From NCBI GenBank assembly GCA_035771165.1, contig JAWNZC010000031.1, positions 600,501 through 664,500 on the forward strand: a DNA stretch of 64,000 nt, in the 5' to 3' direction. The notes beneath the pieces are model-generated. The model was given only the letters and a program-made list of their open reading frames with translations. It was not told where the DNA came from and ran no database searches. Shown in pieces: positions 1 to 15,000 of the stretch. The stretch is from Paragorgia papillata. Its lineage: Eukaryota; Cnidaria; Anthozoa; Scleralcyonacea; Coralliidae. The translations under genes and the position numbers were made by a program. The first letter of the stretch is position 1. The number at the start of each line of letters is the position of its first letter.

Positions 1-3000
1 TAGTAACAGGTTCAACGTGAACTTTGTTAACCAGTCAATCAGTGTTTACTCATCGTGAGTAACAACAGTAATAGGTTCAACGTAAACTTTGTTAACCAAT
101 CAATCAGCGTTTACTCATTGTGACTAACAACAGTAACAGGTTCAACGTGAAATTTGTTAACCAATCAATCAGTGTTTACTCATTGTGAGTAACAACAGTA
201 ACAGCTTCAACGTGAACTTTGTTAACCAATCAATCAGTGTTTACTCATCGTGAGTAACAACAGTAACAGGTTCAACGTGAACTTTGTTAACCAATCAATC
301 AGCGTTTACTCATCGTGAGTAAACAACAGTAACAGGTTCAACGTGAACTTTGTTAACCAATCAATCAGTGCTTACTCATTGTGAGTAACAATAGAAACAT
401 GTTCAACGTGAACTTTGTTAACCAATCAATCAGTATTTACTCATCGTGGGTAACAACAGTAACAGGTTCAACGTGGACTTTGTTAACCAATCAATCAGTG
501 TTTACTCATTGTGAGTAACAACAGTAACAGGTTCAACGTGGACTTTGTTAACCAATCAGTCAGTGTTTACTCATTGTGAGTAACAACAGTAACAGGTTCA
601 ACGTGAACTTTGTTAACCAGTCAATCAGTGTTTAGTCATCGTGAGTAACAACAGTAATAGGTTCAACGTGAACTTTGTTAACCAATAAATCATCGTTTAC
701 TCATTGTGAGTAACAACAGTAACAGGTTCAACGTGAACTTTGTTAACCATTCAATCAGTGTTTACTCATTGTGAGTAACAACAGTAACATGTTCAACGTG
801 AACTTTGTTAAACAATCAATCAGTGTTTACTCATCGTGAGTAACAATAGTAACAGGTTCAACGTGAACTTTGTTAACCAGTCAATCAGTGTTTACTCATC
901 GTGAGTAACAACAGTAATAGGTTCAACGTAAACTTTGTTAACCAATCAATCAGCGTTTACTCATTGTGACTAACAAACAGTAACAGGTTCAACGTGAAAT
1001 TTGTTAACCAATCAATCAGTGTTTACTCATTGTGAGTAACAACAGTAACAGCTTCAACGTGTACTTTGTTAACCAATCAATCAGTGTTTACTCATCGTGA
1101 GTAACAACAGTAATAGGTTCAACGTAAACTTTGTTAACCAATCAATCAGCGTTTACTCATTGTGAGTAACAACAGTAACAGGTTCAACGTGAACTTTGTT
1201 AACGAATCAATCAGTGTTTACTCATTGTGAGTAACAACAGTAACAGCTTCAACGTGAACTTTGTTAACCAATCAATCAGTGTTTACTCATCGTGAGTAAC
1301 AACAGTAACAGGTTCAACGTGAACTTTGTTAACCAATCAATCAGCGTTTACTCATCGTGAGTAACAACAGTAACAGGTTCAACGTGAACTTTGTTAACCA
1401 ATCAATCAGTGTTTACTCATCGTGAGTAACAATAGTAACAGGTTCAACGTGAACTTTGTTAACCAGTCAATCAGTATTTACTCATCGTGAGTAACAACAG
1501 TAATAGGTTCAACGTAAACCTTGTTAACCAATCAATCAGCGTTTACTCATTGTGAGTAACAATAGTAACAGGTTCAACGTGAACTTTGTTAACCAATCAA
1601 TCAGTGTTTACTCATTGTGAGTAACAACAGTAACAGCTTCAACGTGAACTTTGTTAACCAATCAATCAGCGTTTACTCATCGTGAGTAACAACAGTAACA
1701 GGTTCAACGTGAACTTTGTTGACCAATCAATCAGTGTTTACTCATCGTGAGTAACAATAGTAACATGTTCAACGTGAACTTTGTTAACCAGTCAATCAGT
1801 GTTTACTCATCGTGAGTAACAACAGTAATAGGTTCAACGCGAACTTTGTTAACTAATCAATCAGTGTTTACTCATCGTGAGTAACAATAGTAACAGGTTC
1901 AACGTGAACTTTGTTAACCAGTCAATCAGTGTTTACTCATCGTGAGTAACAACAGTAATAGGTTCAACGTAAACTTTGTTAACCAATCAATCAGTGTTTA
2001 CTCATTGTGAGTAACAACAGTAACAGGTTCAACGTGAACTTTGTTAACCAATCAATCAGCGTTTACTCATTGTGAGTAACAACAGTAACAGGTTCAACGT
2101 GAACTTTGTTAACCAATCAATCAGTGTTTACTCATTGTGAGTAACAACAGTAACAGCTTCAACGTGAACTTTGTTAACCAATCAATCAGTGTTTACTCAT
2201 CGTGAGTAACAACAGTAACAGGTTCAACGTGAACTTTGTTAACCAATCAATCAGCGTTTACTCATCGTGAGTAACAACAGTAACAGGTTCAACGTGAACT
2301 TTGTTAACCAATCAATCAGTGTTTACTCATCGTGAGTAACAACAGTAACAGGTTCAACGTGAACTTTCTTAACCAGTCAATCAGTGTTTACTCATTGTGA
2401 GTAACAACAGTAACAGGTTCAACGTGAACTTTGTTAACCAATCAATCAGTGTTTAGTCATTGCGAAGCAACAGTAACAGGTTCAACGTGAACTTTGTTAA
2501 CCAATCAATCAGTGCTTACTCATTGTGAGTAACAATAGAAACATGTTCAACGTGAACTTTGTTAACCAATCAATCAGTATTTACTCATCGTGGGTAACAA
2601 CAGTAACAGGTTCAACGTGGACTTTGTTAACCAATCAATCAGTGTTTACTCATTGTGAGTAACAACAGTAACAGGTTCAACGTGGACTTTGTTAACCAAT
2701 CAGTCAGTGTTTACTCATTGTGAGTAACAACAGTAACAGGTTCAACGTGAACTTTGTTAACCAGTCAATCAGTGTTTAGTCATCGTGAGTAACAACAGTA
2801 ATAGGTTCAACGTGAACTTTGTTAACCAATAAATCATCGTTTACTCATTGTGAGTAACAACAGTAACAGGTTCAACGTGAACTTTGTTAACCATTCAATC
2901 AGTGTTTACTCATTGTGAGTAACAACAGTAACATGTTCAACGTGAACTTTGTTAAACAATCAATCAGTGTTTACTCATCGTGAGTAACAATAGTAACAGG

Positions 3001-6000
3001 TTTCAACGTGAACTTTGTTAACCAGTCAATCAGTGTTTACTCATCGTGAGTAACAACAGTAATAGGTTCAACGTAAACTTTGTTAACCAATCAATCAGCG
3101 TTTACTCATTGTGACTAACAACAGTAACAGGTTCAACGTGAAATTTGTTAACCAATCAATCAGTGTTTACTCATTGTGAGTAACAACAGTAACAGCTTCA
3201 ACGTGTACTTTGTTAACCAATCAATCAGTGTTTACTCATCGTGAGTAACAACAGTAATAGGTTCAACGTAAACTTTGTTAACCAATCAATCAGCGTTTAC
3301 TCATTGTGAGTAACAACAGTAACAGGTTCAACGTGAACTTTGTTAACGAATCAATCAGTGTTTACTCATTGTGAGTAACAACAGTAACAGCTTCAACGTG
3401 AAACTTTGTTAACCAATCAATCAGTGTTTACTCATCGTGAGTAACAACAGTAACAGGTTCAACGTGAACTTTGTTAACCAATCAATCAGCGTTTACTCAT
3501 CGTGAGTAACAACAGTAACAGGTTCAACGTGAACTTTGTTAACCAATCAATCAGTGTTTACTCATCGTGAGTAACAATAGTAACAGGTTCAACGTGAACT
3601 TTGTTAACCAGTCAATCAGTATTTACTCATCGTGAGTAACAACAGTAATAGGTTCAACGTAAACCTTGTTAACCAATCAATCAGCGTTTACTCATTGTGA
3701 GTAACAATAGTAACAGGTTCAACGTGAACTTTGTTAACCAATCAATCAGTGTTTACTCATTGTGAGTAACAACAGTAACAGCTTCAACGTGAACTTTGTT
3801 AACCAATCAATCAGCGTTTACTCATCGTGAGTAACAACAGTAACAGGTTCAACGTGAACTTTGTTAACCAATCAATCAGTGTTTACTCATCGTGAGTAAC
3901 AATAGTAACAGGTTCAACGTGAACTTTGTTAACCAGTCAATCAGTGTTTACTCATCGTGAGTAACAACAGTAATAGGTTCAACGTAAACTTTGTTAACCA
4001 ATCAATCAGTGTTTACTCATTGTGAGTAACAACAGTAACAGGTTCAACGTGAACTTTGTTAACCAATCAATCAGTGTTTACTCATCGTGAGTAACAGTAG
4101 TAACAGGTTCAACGTGAACTTTGTTAACCAGTCAACCAGTGTTTACTCATCGTGAGTAACAACAGTAATAGGTTCAACGTAAACTTTGTTAACCAATCAA
4201 TCATCGTTTACTCATTGTGAGTAACAACAGTAACAGGTTCAACGTGAACTTTGTTAATCATTCAATCAGTGTTTACTCATTGTGAGCAACAACAGTAACA
4301 GGTTCAACGTGAACTTTGTTAACCAATCAATCAGTGTTTACTCATCGTAAGTAACAATAGTAACAGGTTCAACGTGAACTTTGTTAACCAGTCAATCAGT
4401 GTTTACTCATCGTGAGTAACAACAGTAATAGGTTCAACGTGAACTTTGTTAACCATTCAATCAGTGTTTACTCATTGTGAGTAACAACAGTAACAGGTTC
4501 AACGTGAACTTTGTTAACCATTCAATCAGTGTTTACTCATTGTGAGTAACAACAGTAACAGGTTCAACGTGAACTTTGTTAACCAATCAATCAGTGTTTA
4601 CTCATCGTGAGTAACAATAGTAACAGGTTCAACGTGAACTTTGTTAACCAGTCAATCAGTGTTTACTCATCGTGAGTAACAACAGTAATAGGTTCAACGT
4701 AAACTTTGTTAACCAATCAATCAGTGTTTACTCATTGTGAGTAACAACAGTAACAGGTTCAACGTGAACTTTGTTAACCAATCAATCAGTGTTTACTCAT
4801 CGTGAGTAACAATAGTAACAGGTTCAACGTGAACTTTGTTAACCAGTCAATCAGTGTTTACTCATCGTGAGTAACAACAGTAATAGGTTCAACGTAAACT
4901 TTGTTAACCAATCAATCATCGTTTACTCATTGTGAGTAACAACAGTAACAGGTTCAACGTGAACTTTGTTAACCATTCAATCAGTGTTTACTCATTGTGA
5001 GTAACAACAGTAACAGGTTCAACGTGAACTTTGTTAACCAATCAATCAGTGTTTACTCATCGTGAGTAACAATAGTAACAGGTTCAACGTGAAACTTTGT
5101 TAACCAGTCAATCAGTGATTACTCATCGTGAGTAACAACAGTAATAGGTTCAACGTTAAACTTTGTTAACCAATCAATCAGCGTTTACTCATTGTGACTA
5201 ACAATAGTAACAGGTTCAACGTGAACTTTGTTAACCAGTCAATCAGTGTTTACTCATCGTGAGTAACAACAGTAATAGGTTCAACGTAAACTTTGTTAAC
5301 CAATCAATCAGCGTTTACTCATTGTGAGTAACAACAGTAACAGGTTCAACGTGAACTTTGTTAACCATTCAATCAGTGTTTACTCATTGTGAGTAACAAC
5401 AGTAACAGGTTCAACGTGAACTTTTTTAACCAATCAATCAGTGTTTACTCATCGTGAGTAACAATAGTAACAGGTTCAACGTGAACTTTGTTAACCAGTC
5501 AATCAGTGTTTACTCATCGTGAGTAACAACAGTAATAGGTTCAGCGTAAACTTTGTTAACCAATCAATCATCGTTTACTCATTGTGAGTAACAACAGTAA
5601 CAGGTTCAACGTGAACTTTGTTAACCATTCAAACAGTGTTTACTCATTGTGAGTAACAACAGTAACAGGTTCAACGTGAACTTTGTTAACCAATCAATCA
5701 GTGTTTTACTCATCGTGAGTAACAATAGTAACAGGTTCAACGTGAAACTTTGTTAACCAGTCAATCAGTGATTACTCATCGTGAGTAACAACAGTAATAG
5801 GTTCAACGTAAACTTTGTTAACCAATCAATCAGCGTTTACTCATTGTGACTAACAATAGTAACAGGTTCAACGTGAACTTTGTTAACCAGTCAATCAGTG
5901 TTTACTCATCGTGAGTAACAACAGTAATAGGTTCAACGTAAACTTTGTTAACCAATCAATCAGCGTTTACTCATTGTGAGTAACAACAGTAACAGGTTCA

Positions 6001-9000
6001 ACGTGAACTTTGTTAACCATTCAATCAGTGTTTACTCATTGTGAGTAACAACAGTAACAGGTTCAACGTGAACTTTGTTAACCAATCAATCAGTGTTTAC
6101 TCATCGTGAGTAACAATAGTAACAGGTTCAACGTGAACTTTGTTAACCAGTCAATCAGTGTTTACTCATCGTGAGTAACAACAGTAATAGGTTCAGCGTA
6201 AACTTTGTTAACCAATCAATCAGCGTTTACTCATTGTGACTAACAATAGTAACAGGTTCAACGTGAACTTTGTTAACCAGTCAATCAGTGTTTACTCATC
6301 GTGAGTAACAACAGTAATAGGTTCAACGTAAACTTTGTTAACCAATCAATCAGCGTTTACTCATTGTGACTAACAACAGTAACAGGTTCAACGTGAAATT
6401 TGTTAACCAATCAATCAGTGTTTACTCATTGTGAGTAACAACAGTAACAGCTTCAACGTGTACTTTGTTAACCAATCAATCAGTGTTTACTCATCGTGAG
6501 TAACAACAGTAATAGGTTCAACGTAAACTTTGTTAACCAATCAATCAGCGTTTACTCATTGTGAGTAACAACAGTAAACAGGTTCAACGTGAACTTTGTT
6601 AACCAATCAATCAGTGTTTACTCATTGTGAGTAACAACAGTAACAGCTTCAACGTGAACTTTGTTAACCAATCAATCAGTGTTTACTCATCGTGAGTAAC
6701 AACAGTAACAGGTTCAACGTGAACTTTGTTAACCAATCAATCAGCGTTTACTCATCGTGAGTAACAACTGTAACAGGTTCAACGTGAACTTTGTTAACCA
6801 ATCAATCAGTGTTTACTCATCGTGAGTAACAATAGTAACAGGTTCAACGTGAACTTTGTTAACCAGTCAATCAGTATTTACTCATCGTGAGTAACAACAG
6901 TAATAGGTTCAACGTAAACTTTGTTAACCAATCAATCAGCGTTTACTCATTGTGAGTAACAACAGTAACAGGTTCAACGTGAACTTTGTTAACCATTCAA
7001 TCAGTGTTTACTCATTGTGAGTAACAACAGTAACAGGTTCAACGTGAACTTTTTTAACCAATCAATCAGTGTTTACTCATCGTGAGTAACAATAGTAACA
7101 GGTTCAACGTGAACTTTGTTAACCAGTCAATCAGTGTTTACTCATCGTGAGTAACAACAGTAATAGGTTCAGCGTAAACTTTGTTAACCAATCAATCATC
7201 GTTTACTCATTGTGAGTAACAACAGTAACAGGTTCAACGTGAACTTTGTTAACCATTCAAACAGTGTTTACTCATTGTGAGTAACAACAGTAACAGGTTC
7301 AACGTGAACTTTGTTAACCAATCAATCAGTGTTTACTCATCGTGAGTAACAATAGTAACAGGTTCAACGTGAACTTTGTTAACCAGTCAATCAGTGATTA
7401 CTCATCGTGAGTAACAACAGTAATAGGTTCAACGTAAACTTTGTTAACCAATCAATCAGCGTTTACTCATTGTGACTAACAATAGTAACAGGTTCAACGT
7501 GAACTTTGTTAACCAGTCAATCAGTGTTTACTCATCGTGAGTAACAACAGTAATAGGTTCAACGTAAACTTTGTTAACCAATCAATCAGCGTTTACTCAT
7601 TGTGAGTAACAACAGTAACAGGTTCAACGTGAACTTTGTTAACCATTCAATCAGTGTTTACTCATTGTGAGTAACAACAGTAACAGGTTCAACGTGAACT
7701 TTGTTAACCAATCAATCAGTGTTTACTCATCGTGAGTAACAATAGTAACAGGTTCAACGTGAACTTTGTTAACCAGTCAATCAGTGTTTACTCATCGTGA
7801 GTAACAACAGTAATAGGTTCAGCGTAAACTTTGTTAACCAATCAATCAGCGTTTACTCATTGTGACTAACAATAGTAACAGGTTCAACGTGAACTTTGTT
7901 AACCAGTCAATCAGTGTTTACTCATCGTGAGTAACAACAGTAATAGGTTCAACGTAAACTTTGTTAACCAATCAATCAGCGTTTACTCATTGTGACTAAC
8001 AACAGTAACAGGTTCAACGTGAAATTTGTTAACCAATCAATCAGTGTTTACTCATTGTGAGTAACAACAGTAACAGCTTCAACGTGTACTTTGTTAACCA
8101 ATCAATCAGTGTTTACTCATCGTGAGTAACAACAGTAATAGGTTCAACGTAAACTTTGTTAACCAATCAATCAGCGTTTACTCATTGTGAGTAACAACAG
8201 TAACAGGTTCAACGTGAACTTTGTTAACCAATCAATCAGTGTTTACTCATTGTGAGTAACAACAGTAACAGCTTCAACGTGAACTTTGTTAACCAATCAA
8301 TCAGTGTTTACTCATCGTGAGTAACAACAGTAACAGGTTCAACGTGAACTTTGTTAACCAATCAATCAGCGTTTACTCATCGTGAGTAACAACTGTAACA
8401 GGTTCAACGTGAACTTTGTTAACCAATCAATCAGTGTTTACTCATCGTGAGTAACAATAGTAACAGGTTCAACGTGAACTTTGTTAACCAGTCAATCAGT
8501 ATTTACTCATCGTGAGTAACAACAGTAATAGGTTCAACGTAAACTTTGTTAACCAATCAATCAGCGTTTACTCATTGTGAGTAACAATAGTAACAGGTTC
8601 AACGTGAACTTTGTTAACCAATCAATCAGTGTTTACTCATTGTGAGTAACAACAGTAACAGCTTCAACGTGAACTTTGTTAACCAATCAATCAGCGTTTA
8701 CTCATCGTGAGTAACAACAGTAACAGGTTCAACGTGAACTTTGTTAACCAATCAATCAGTGTTTACTCATCGTGAGTAACAATAGTAACAGGTTCAACGT
8801 GAACTTTGTTAACCAGTCAATCAGTGCTTAATCATCGTGAGTAACAACAGTAATAGGTTCAACGTAAACTTTGTTAACCAATCAATCAGTGTTTACTCAT
8901 TGTGAGTAACAACAGTAACAGGTTCAACGTGAACTTTGTTAACCAATCAATCAGTGTTTACTCATCGTGAGTAACAATAGTAACAGGTTCAACGTGAACT

Positions 9001-12000
9001 TTGTTAACCAGTCAATCAGTATTTACTCATCGTGAGTAACAACAGTAATAGGTTCAACGTAAACTTTGTTAACCAATCAATCAGCGTTTACTCATTGTGA
9101 GTAACAATAGTAATAGGTTCAACGTGAACTTTGTTAACCAATCAATCAGTGTTTACTCATTGTGAGTAACAACAGTAACAGCTTCAACGTGAACTTTGTT
9201 AACCAATCAATCAGCGTTTACTCATCGTGAGTAACAACAGTAACAGGTTCAACGTGAACTTTGTTAACCAATCAATCAGTGTTTACTCATCGTGAGTAAC
9301 AATAGTAACAGGTTCAACGTGAACTTTGTTAACCAGTCAATCAGTGTTTACTCATCGTGAGTAACAACAGTAATAGGTTCAACGTAAACTTTGTTAACCA
9401 ATCAATCAGTGTTTACTCATTGTGAGTAACAACAGCAACAGGTTCAACGTGAACTTTGTTAACCAATCAAACAGCGTTTACTCATTGTGAGTAACAACAG
9501 TAACAGGTTCAACGTGAACTTTGTTAACCAATCAATCAGTGTTTACTCACTGTGAGTAACAACAGTAACAGCTTCAACGTGAACTTTGTTAACCAATCAA
9601 TCAGTGTTTACTCATCGTGAGTAACAACAGTAACAGGTTCAACGTGAACTTTGTTAACCAATCAATCAGCGTTTACTCATCGTGAGTAACAACAGTAACA
9701 GGTTCAACGTGAACTTTGTTAACCAATCAATCAGTGTTTACTCATCGTGAGTAACAACAGCAACAGGTTCAACGTGAACTTTCTTAACCAGTCAATCAGT
9801 GTTTACTCATTGTGAGTAACAACAGTAACAGGTTCAACGTGAACTTTGTTAACCAATCAATCAGTGTTTAGTCATTGTGAAGCAACAGTAACAGGTTCAA
9901 CGTGAACTTTGTTAACCAATCAATCAGTGCTTACTCATTGTGAGTAACAATAGAAACATGTTCAAGGTGAACTTTGTTAACCAATCAATCAGTATTTACT
10001 CATCGTGGGTAACAACAGTAACAGGTTCAACGTGGACTTTGTTAACCAATCAATCAGTGTTTACTCATTGTGAGTAACAACAGTAACAGGTTCAACGTGG
10101 ACTTTGTTAACCAATCAGTCAGTGTTTACTCATTGTGAGTAACAACAGTAACAGGTTCAACGTGAACTTTGTTAACCAGTCAATCAGTGTTTACTCATCG
10201 TGAGTAACAACAGTAATAGGTTCAACGTGAACTTTGTTAACCAATCAATCATCGTTTACTCATTGTGAGTAACAACAGTAACAGGTTCAACGTGAACTTT
10301 GTTAACCATTCAATCAGTGTTTACTCATTGTGAGTAACAACAGTAACATGTTCAACGTGAACTTTGTTAACCAATCAATCAGTGTTTACTCATCGTGAGT
10401 AACAATAGTAACAGGTTCAACGTGAACTTTGTTAACCAGTCAATCAGTGTTTACTCATCGTGAGTAACAACAGTAATAGGTTCAACGTAAACTTTGTTAA
10501 CCAATCAATCAGCGTTTACTCATTGTGACTAACAACAGTAACAGGTTCAACGTGAAATTTGTTAACCAATCAATCAGTGTTTACTCATTGTGAGTAACAA
10601 CAGTAACAGCTTCAACGTGTACTTTGTTAACCAATCGATCAGTGTTTACTCATCGTGAGTAACAACAGTAATAGGTTCAACGTAAACTTTGTTAACCAAT
10701 CAATCAGCGTTTACTCATTGTGAGTAACAACAGTAACAGGTTCAACGTGAACTTTGTTAACCAATCAATCAGTGTTTACTCATTGTGAGTAACAACAGTA
10801 ACTGCTTCAACGTGAACTTTGTTAACCAATCAATCAGTGTTTACTCATCGTGAGTAACAACAGTAACAGGTTCAACGTGAACTTTGTTAACCAATCAATC
10901 AGCGTTTACTCATCGTGAGTAACAACAGTAACAGGTTCAACGTGAACTTTGTTAACCAATCAATCAGTGTTTACTCATCGTGAGTAACAATAGTAACAGG
11001 TTCAACGTGAACTTTGTTAACCAGTCAATCAGTATTTACTCATCGTGAGTAACAACAGTAATAGGTTCAACGTAAACTTTGTTAACCAATCAATCAGCGT
11101 TTACTCATTGTGAGTAACAATAGTAACAGGTTCAACGTGAACTTTGTTAACCAACCAATCAGTGTTTACTCATTGTGAGTAACAACAGTAACAGCTTCAA
11201 CGTGAACTTTGTTAACCAATCAATCAGTGTTTACTCATCGTGAGTAACAATAGTAACAGGTTCAACGTGAACTTTGTTAACCAGTCAATCAGTGTTTACT
11301 CATCGTGAGTAACAACAGTAATAGGTTCAACGTGAACTTTGTTAACCAATCAATCATCGTTTACTCATTGTGAGTAACAACAGTAACAGGTTCAACGTGA
11401 ACTTTGTTAACCATTCAATCAGTGTTTACTCATTGTGAGTAACAACAGTAACAGGTTCAACGTGAACTTTGTTAACCAATCAATCAGTGTTTACTCATCG
11501 TGAGTAACAATAGTAACAGGTTCAACGTGAACTTTGTTAACCAGTCAATCAGTGTTTACTCATCGTGAGTAACAACAGTAATAGGTTCAACGTAAACTTT
11601 GTTAACCAATCAATCAGCGTTTACTCATTGTGACTAACAATAGTAACAGGTTCAACGTGAACTTTGTTAACCAGTCAATCAGTGTTTACTCATCGTGAGT
11701 AACAACAGTAATAGGTTCAACGTAAACTTTGTTAACCAATCAATCAGCGTTTACTCATTGTGACTAACAACAGTAACAGGTTCAACGTGAAATTTGTTAA
11801 CCAATCAATCAGTGTTTACTCATTGTGAGTAACAACAGTAACAGCTTCAACGTGTACTTTGTTAACCAATCAATCAGTGTTTACTCATCGTGAGTAACAA
11901 CAGTAATAGGTTCAACGTAAACTTTGTTAACCAATCAATCAGCGTTTACTCATTGTGAGTAACAACAGTAACAGGTTCAACGTGAACTTTGTTAACCAAT

Positions 12001-15000
12001 CAATCAGTGTTTACTCATTGTGAGTAACAACAGTAACAGCTTCAACGTGAACTTTGTTAACCAATCAATCAGTGTTTACTCATCGTGAGTAACAACAGTA
12101 ACAGGTTCAACGTGAACTTTGTTAACCAATCAATCAGTGTTTACTCATCGTGAGTAACAATAGTAACAGGTTCAACGTGAACTTTGTTAACCATTTAATC
12201 AGTGTTTAATCATCGTAAGTAACAACAGTAATAGGTTCAACGTAAACTTTGTTAACCAATCAATCAGTGTTTACTCATTGTGAGTAACAACAGTAACAGG
12301 TCAACGTGAACTTTGTTAACCAATCAATCAGTGTTTACTCATCGTGAGTAACAATAGTAACAGGTTCAAAGTGAACTTTGTTAACCATTCAATCAGTATT
12401 TACTCATCGTGAGTAACAACAGTAATAGGTTCAACGTAAACTTTGTTAACCAATCAATCAGCGTTTACTCATTGTGAGTAACAATAGTAACAGGTTCAAC
12501 GTGAACTTTGTTAACCAATCAATCAGTGTTTACTCATTGTGAGTAACAACAGTAACAGCTTCAACGTGAACTTTGTTAACCAATCAATCAGCGTTTACTC
12601 ATCGTGAGTAACAACAGTAACAGGTTCAACGTGAACTTTGTTAACCAATCAATCAGTGTTTACTCATCGTGAGTAACAATAGTAACAGGTTCAACGTGAA
12701 CTTTGTTAACCAGTCAATCAGTGTTTACTCATCGTGAGTAACAACAGTAATAGGTTCAACGTAAACTTTGTTAACCAATCAATCAGTGTTTACTCATTGT
12801 GAGTAACAACAGTAACAGGTTCAACGTGAACTTTGCTAACCAATCAATCAGCGTTTACTCATTGTGAGTAACAACAGTAACAGGTTCAACGTGAACTTTG
12901 TTAACCAATCAATCAGTGTTTTACTCATTGTGAGTAACAACAGTAACAGCTTCAACGTGAACTTTGTTAACCAATCAATCAGTGTTTACACATCGTGAGT
13001 AACAACAGTAACAGGTTCAACGTGAACTTTGTTAACCAATCAATCAGCGTTTACTCATCGTGAGTAACAACAGTAACAGGTTCAACGTGAACTTTGTTAA
13101 CCAATCAATCAGTGTTTACTCATCGTGAGTAACAATAGTAACAGGTTCAACGTGAACTTTGTTAACCAGTCAATCAGTATTTACTCTTCGTGAGTAACAA
13201 CAGTAATAGGTTCAACGTAAACTTTGTTAACCAATCAATCAGCGTTTACTCATTGTGAGTAACAATAGTAACAGGTTCAACGTAAACTTTGTTAACCAAT
13301 CAATCAGTGTTTACTCATTGTGAGTAACAACAGTAACAGCTTCAACGTGAACTTTGTTAACCAATCAATCAGCGTTTACTCATCGTGAGTAACAACAGTA
13401 ACAGGTTCAACGTGAACTTTGTTAACCAATCAATCAGTGTTTACTCATCGTGAGTAACAATAGTAACAGGTTCAACGTGAACTTTGTTAACCAGTCAATC
13501 AGTGTTTAATCATCGTGAGTAACAACAGTAATAGGTTCAACGTAAACTTTGTTAACCAATCAATCAGTGTTTACTCATTGTGAGTAACAACAGTAACAGG
13601 TTCAACGTGAACTTTGTTAACCAATCAATCAGTGTTTACTCATCGTGAGTAACAATAGTAACAGGTTCAACGTGAACTTTGTTAACCAGTCAATCAGTAT
13701 TTAATCATCGTGAGTAACAACAGTAATAGGTTCAACGTAAACTTTGTTAACCAATCAATCAGCGTTTACTCATTGTGAGTAACAATAGTAACAGGTTCAA
13801 CGTGAACTTTGTTAACCAATCAATCAGTGTTTACTCATTGTGAGTAACAACAGTAACAGCTTCAACGTGAACTTGGTTAACCAGTCAATCAGCGTTTACT
13901 CATCGTGAGTAACAACAGTAACAGGTTCAACGTGAACTTTGTTAACCAATCAATCAGTGTTTACTCATCGTGAGTAACAATAGTAACAGGTTCAACGTGA
14001 ACTTTGCTAACCAGTCAATCAGTGTTTACTCATCGTGAGTAACAACAGTAATAGGTTCAACGTAAACTTTGTTAACCAATCAATCAGTGTTTACTCATTG
14101 TGAGTAACAACAGTAACAGGTTCAACCTGAACTTTGTTAACCAATCAATCAGCGTTTACTCATTGTGAGTAACAACAGTAACAGGTTCAACGTGAACTTT
14201 GTTAACCAATCAATCAGTGTTTACTCATTGTGAGTAACAACAGTAACAGCTTCAACGTGAACTTTGTTAACCAATCAATCAGTGTTTACTCATCGTGAGT
14301 AACAACAGTAACAGGTTCAACGTGAACTTTGTTAACCAATCAATCAGCGTTTACTCATTGTGAGTAACAACAGTAACAGGTTCAACGTGAACTTTGTTAA
14401 CCAATCAATCAGTGTTTGTTTACTCATTGTGAGTAACAACAGTCACAGGTTCAACGTGAACTTTGTTAACCAATCAATCAGTGTTTACTCGTCGTGAGTA
14501 ACAACAGTAACAGGTTCAACGTGAACTTTGTTAACCAATCAATCAGTATTTACTCATCGTGAGTAACAATAGTAACAGGTTCAACGTGAACTTTGTTAAC
14601 CAATCAATCAGTGTTTACTCATTGTGAGTAACAACAGTAACAGGTTCAACGTGAACTTTGTTAACCAATCAATCAGCGTTTACTCATTGTGAGTAACAAC
14701 AGTAATAGGTTCAACGTAAACTTTGTTAACCAATCAATCAGCGTTTACTCATTGTGAGTAACAACAGTAACAGGTTCAACGTGAACTTTGTTAACCAATC
14801 AATCAGTGTTTACTCATTGTGAGTAACAACAGTAACAGGTTCAACGTGAACTTTGTTAACCAATCAATCAGTGTTTACTCATCGTGAGTAACAACAGTAA
14901 CAGGTTCAACGTGAACTTTGTTAACCAATCAATCAGCGTTTACTCATTGTGAGTAACAACAGTAACAGGTTCAACGTGAACTTTGTTAACCAATCAATCA

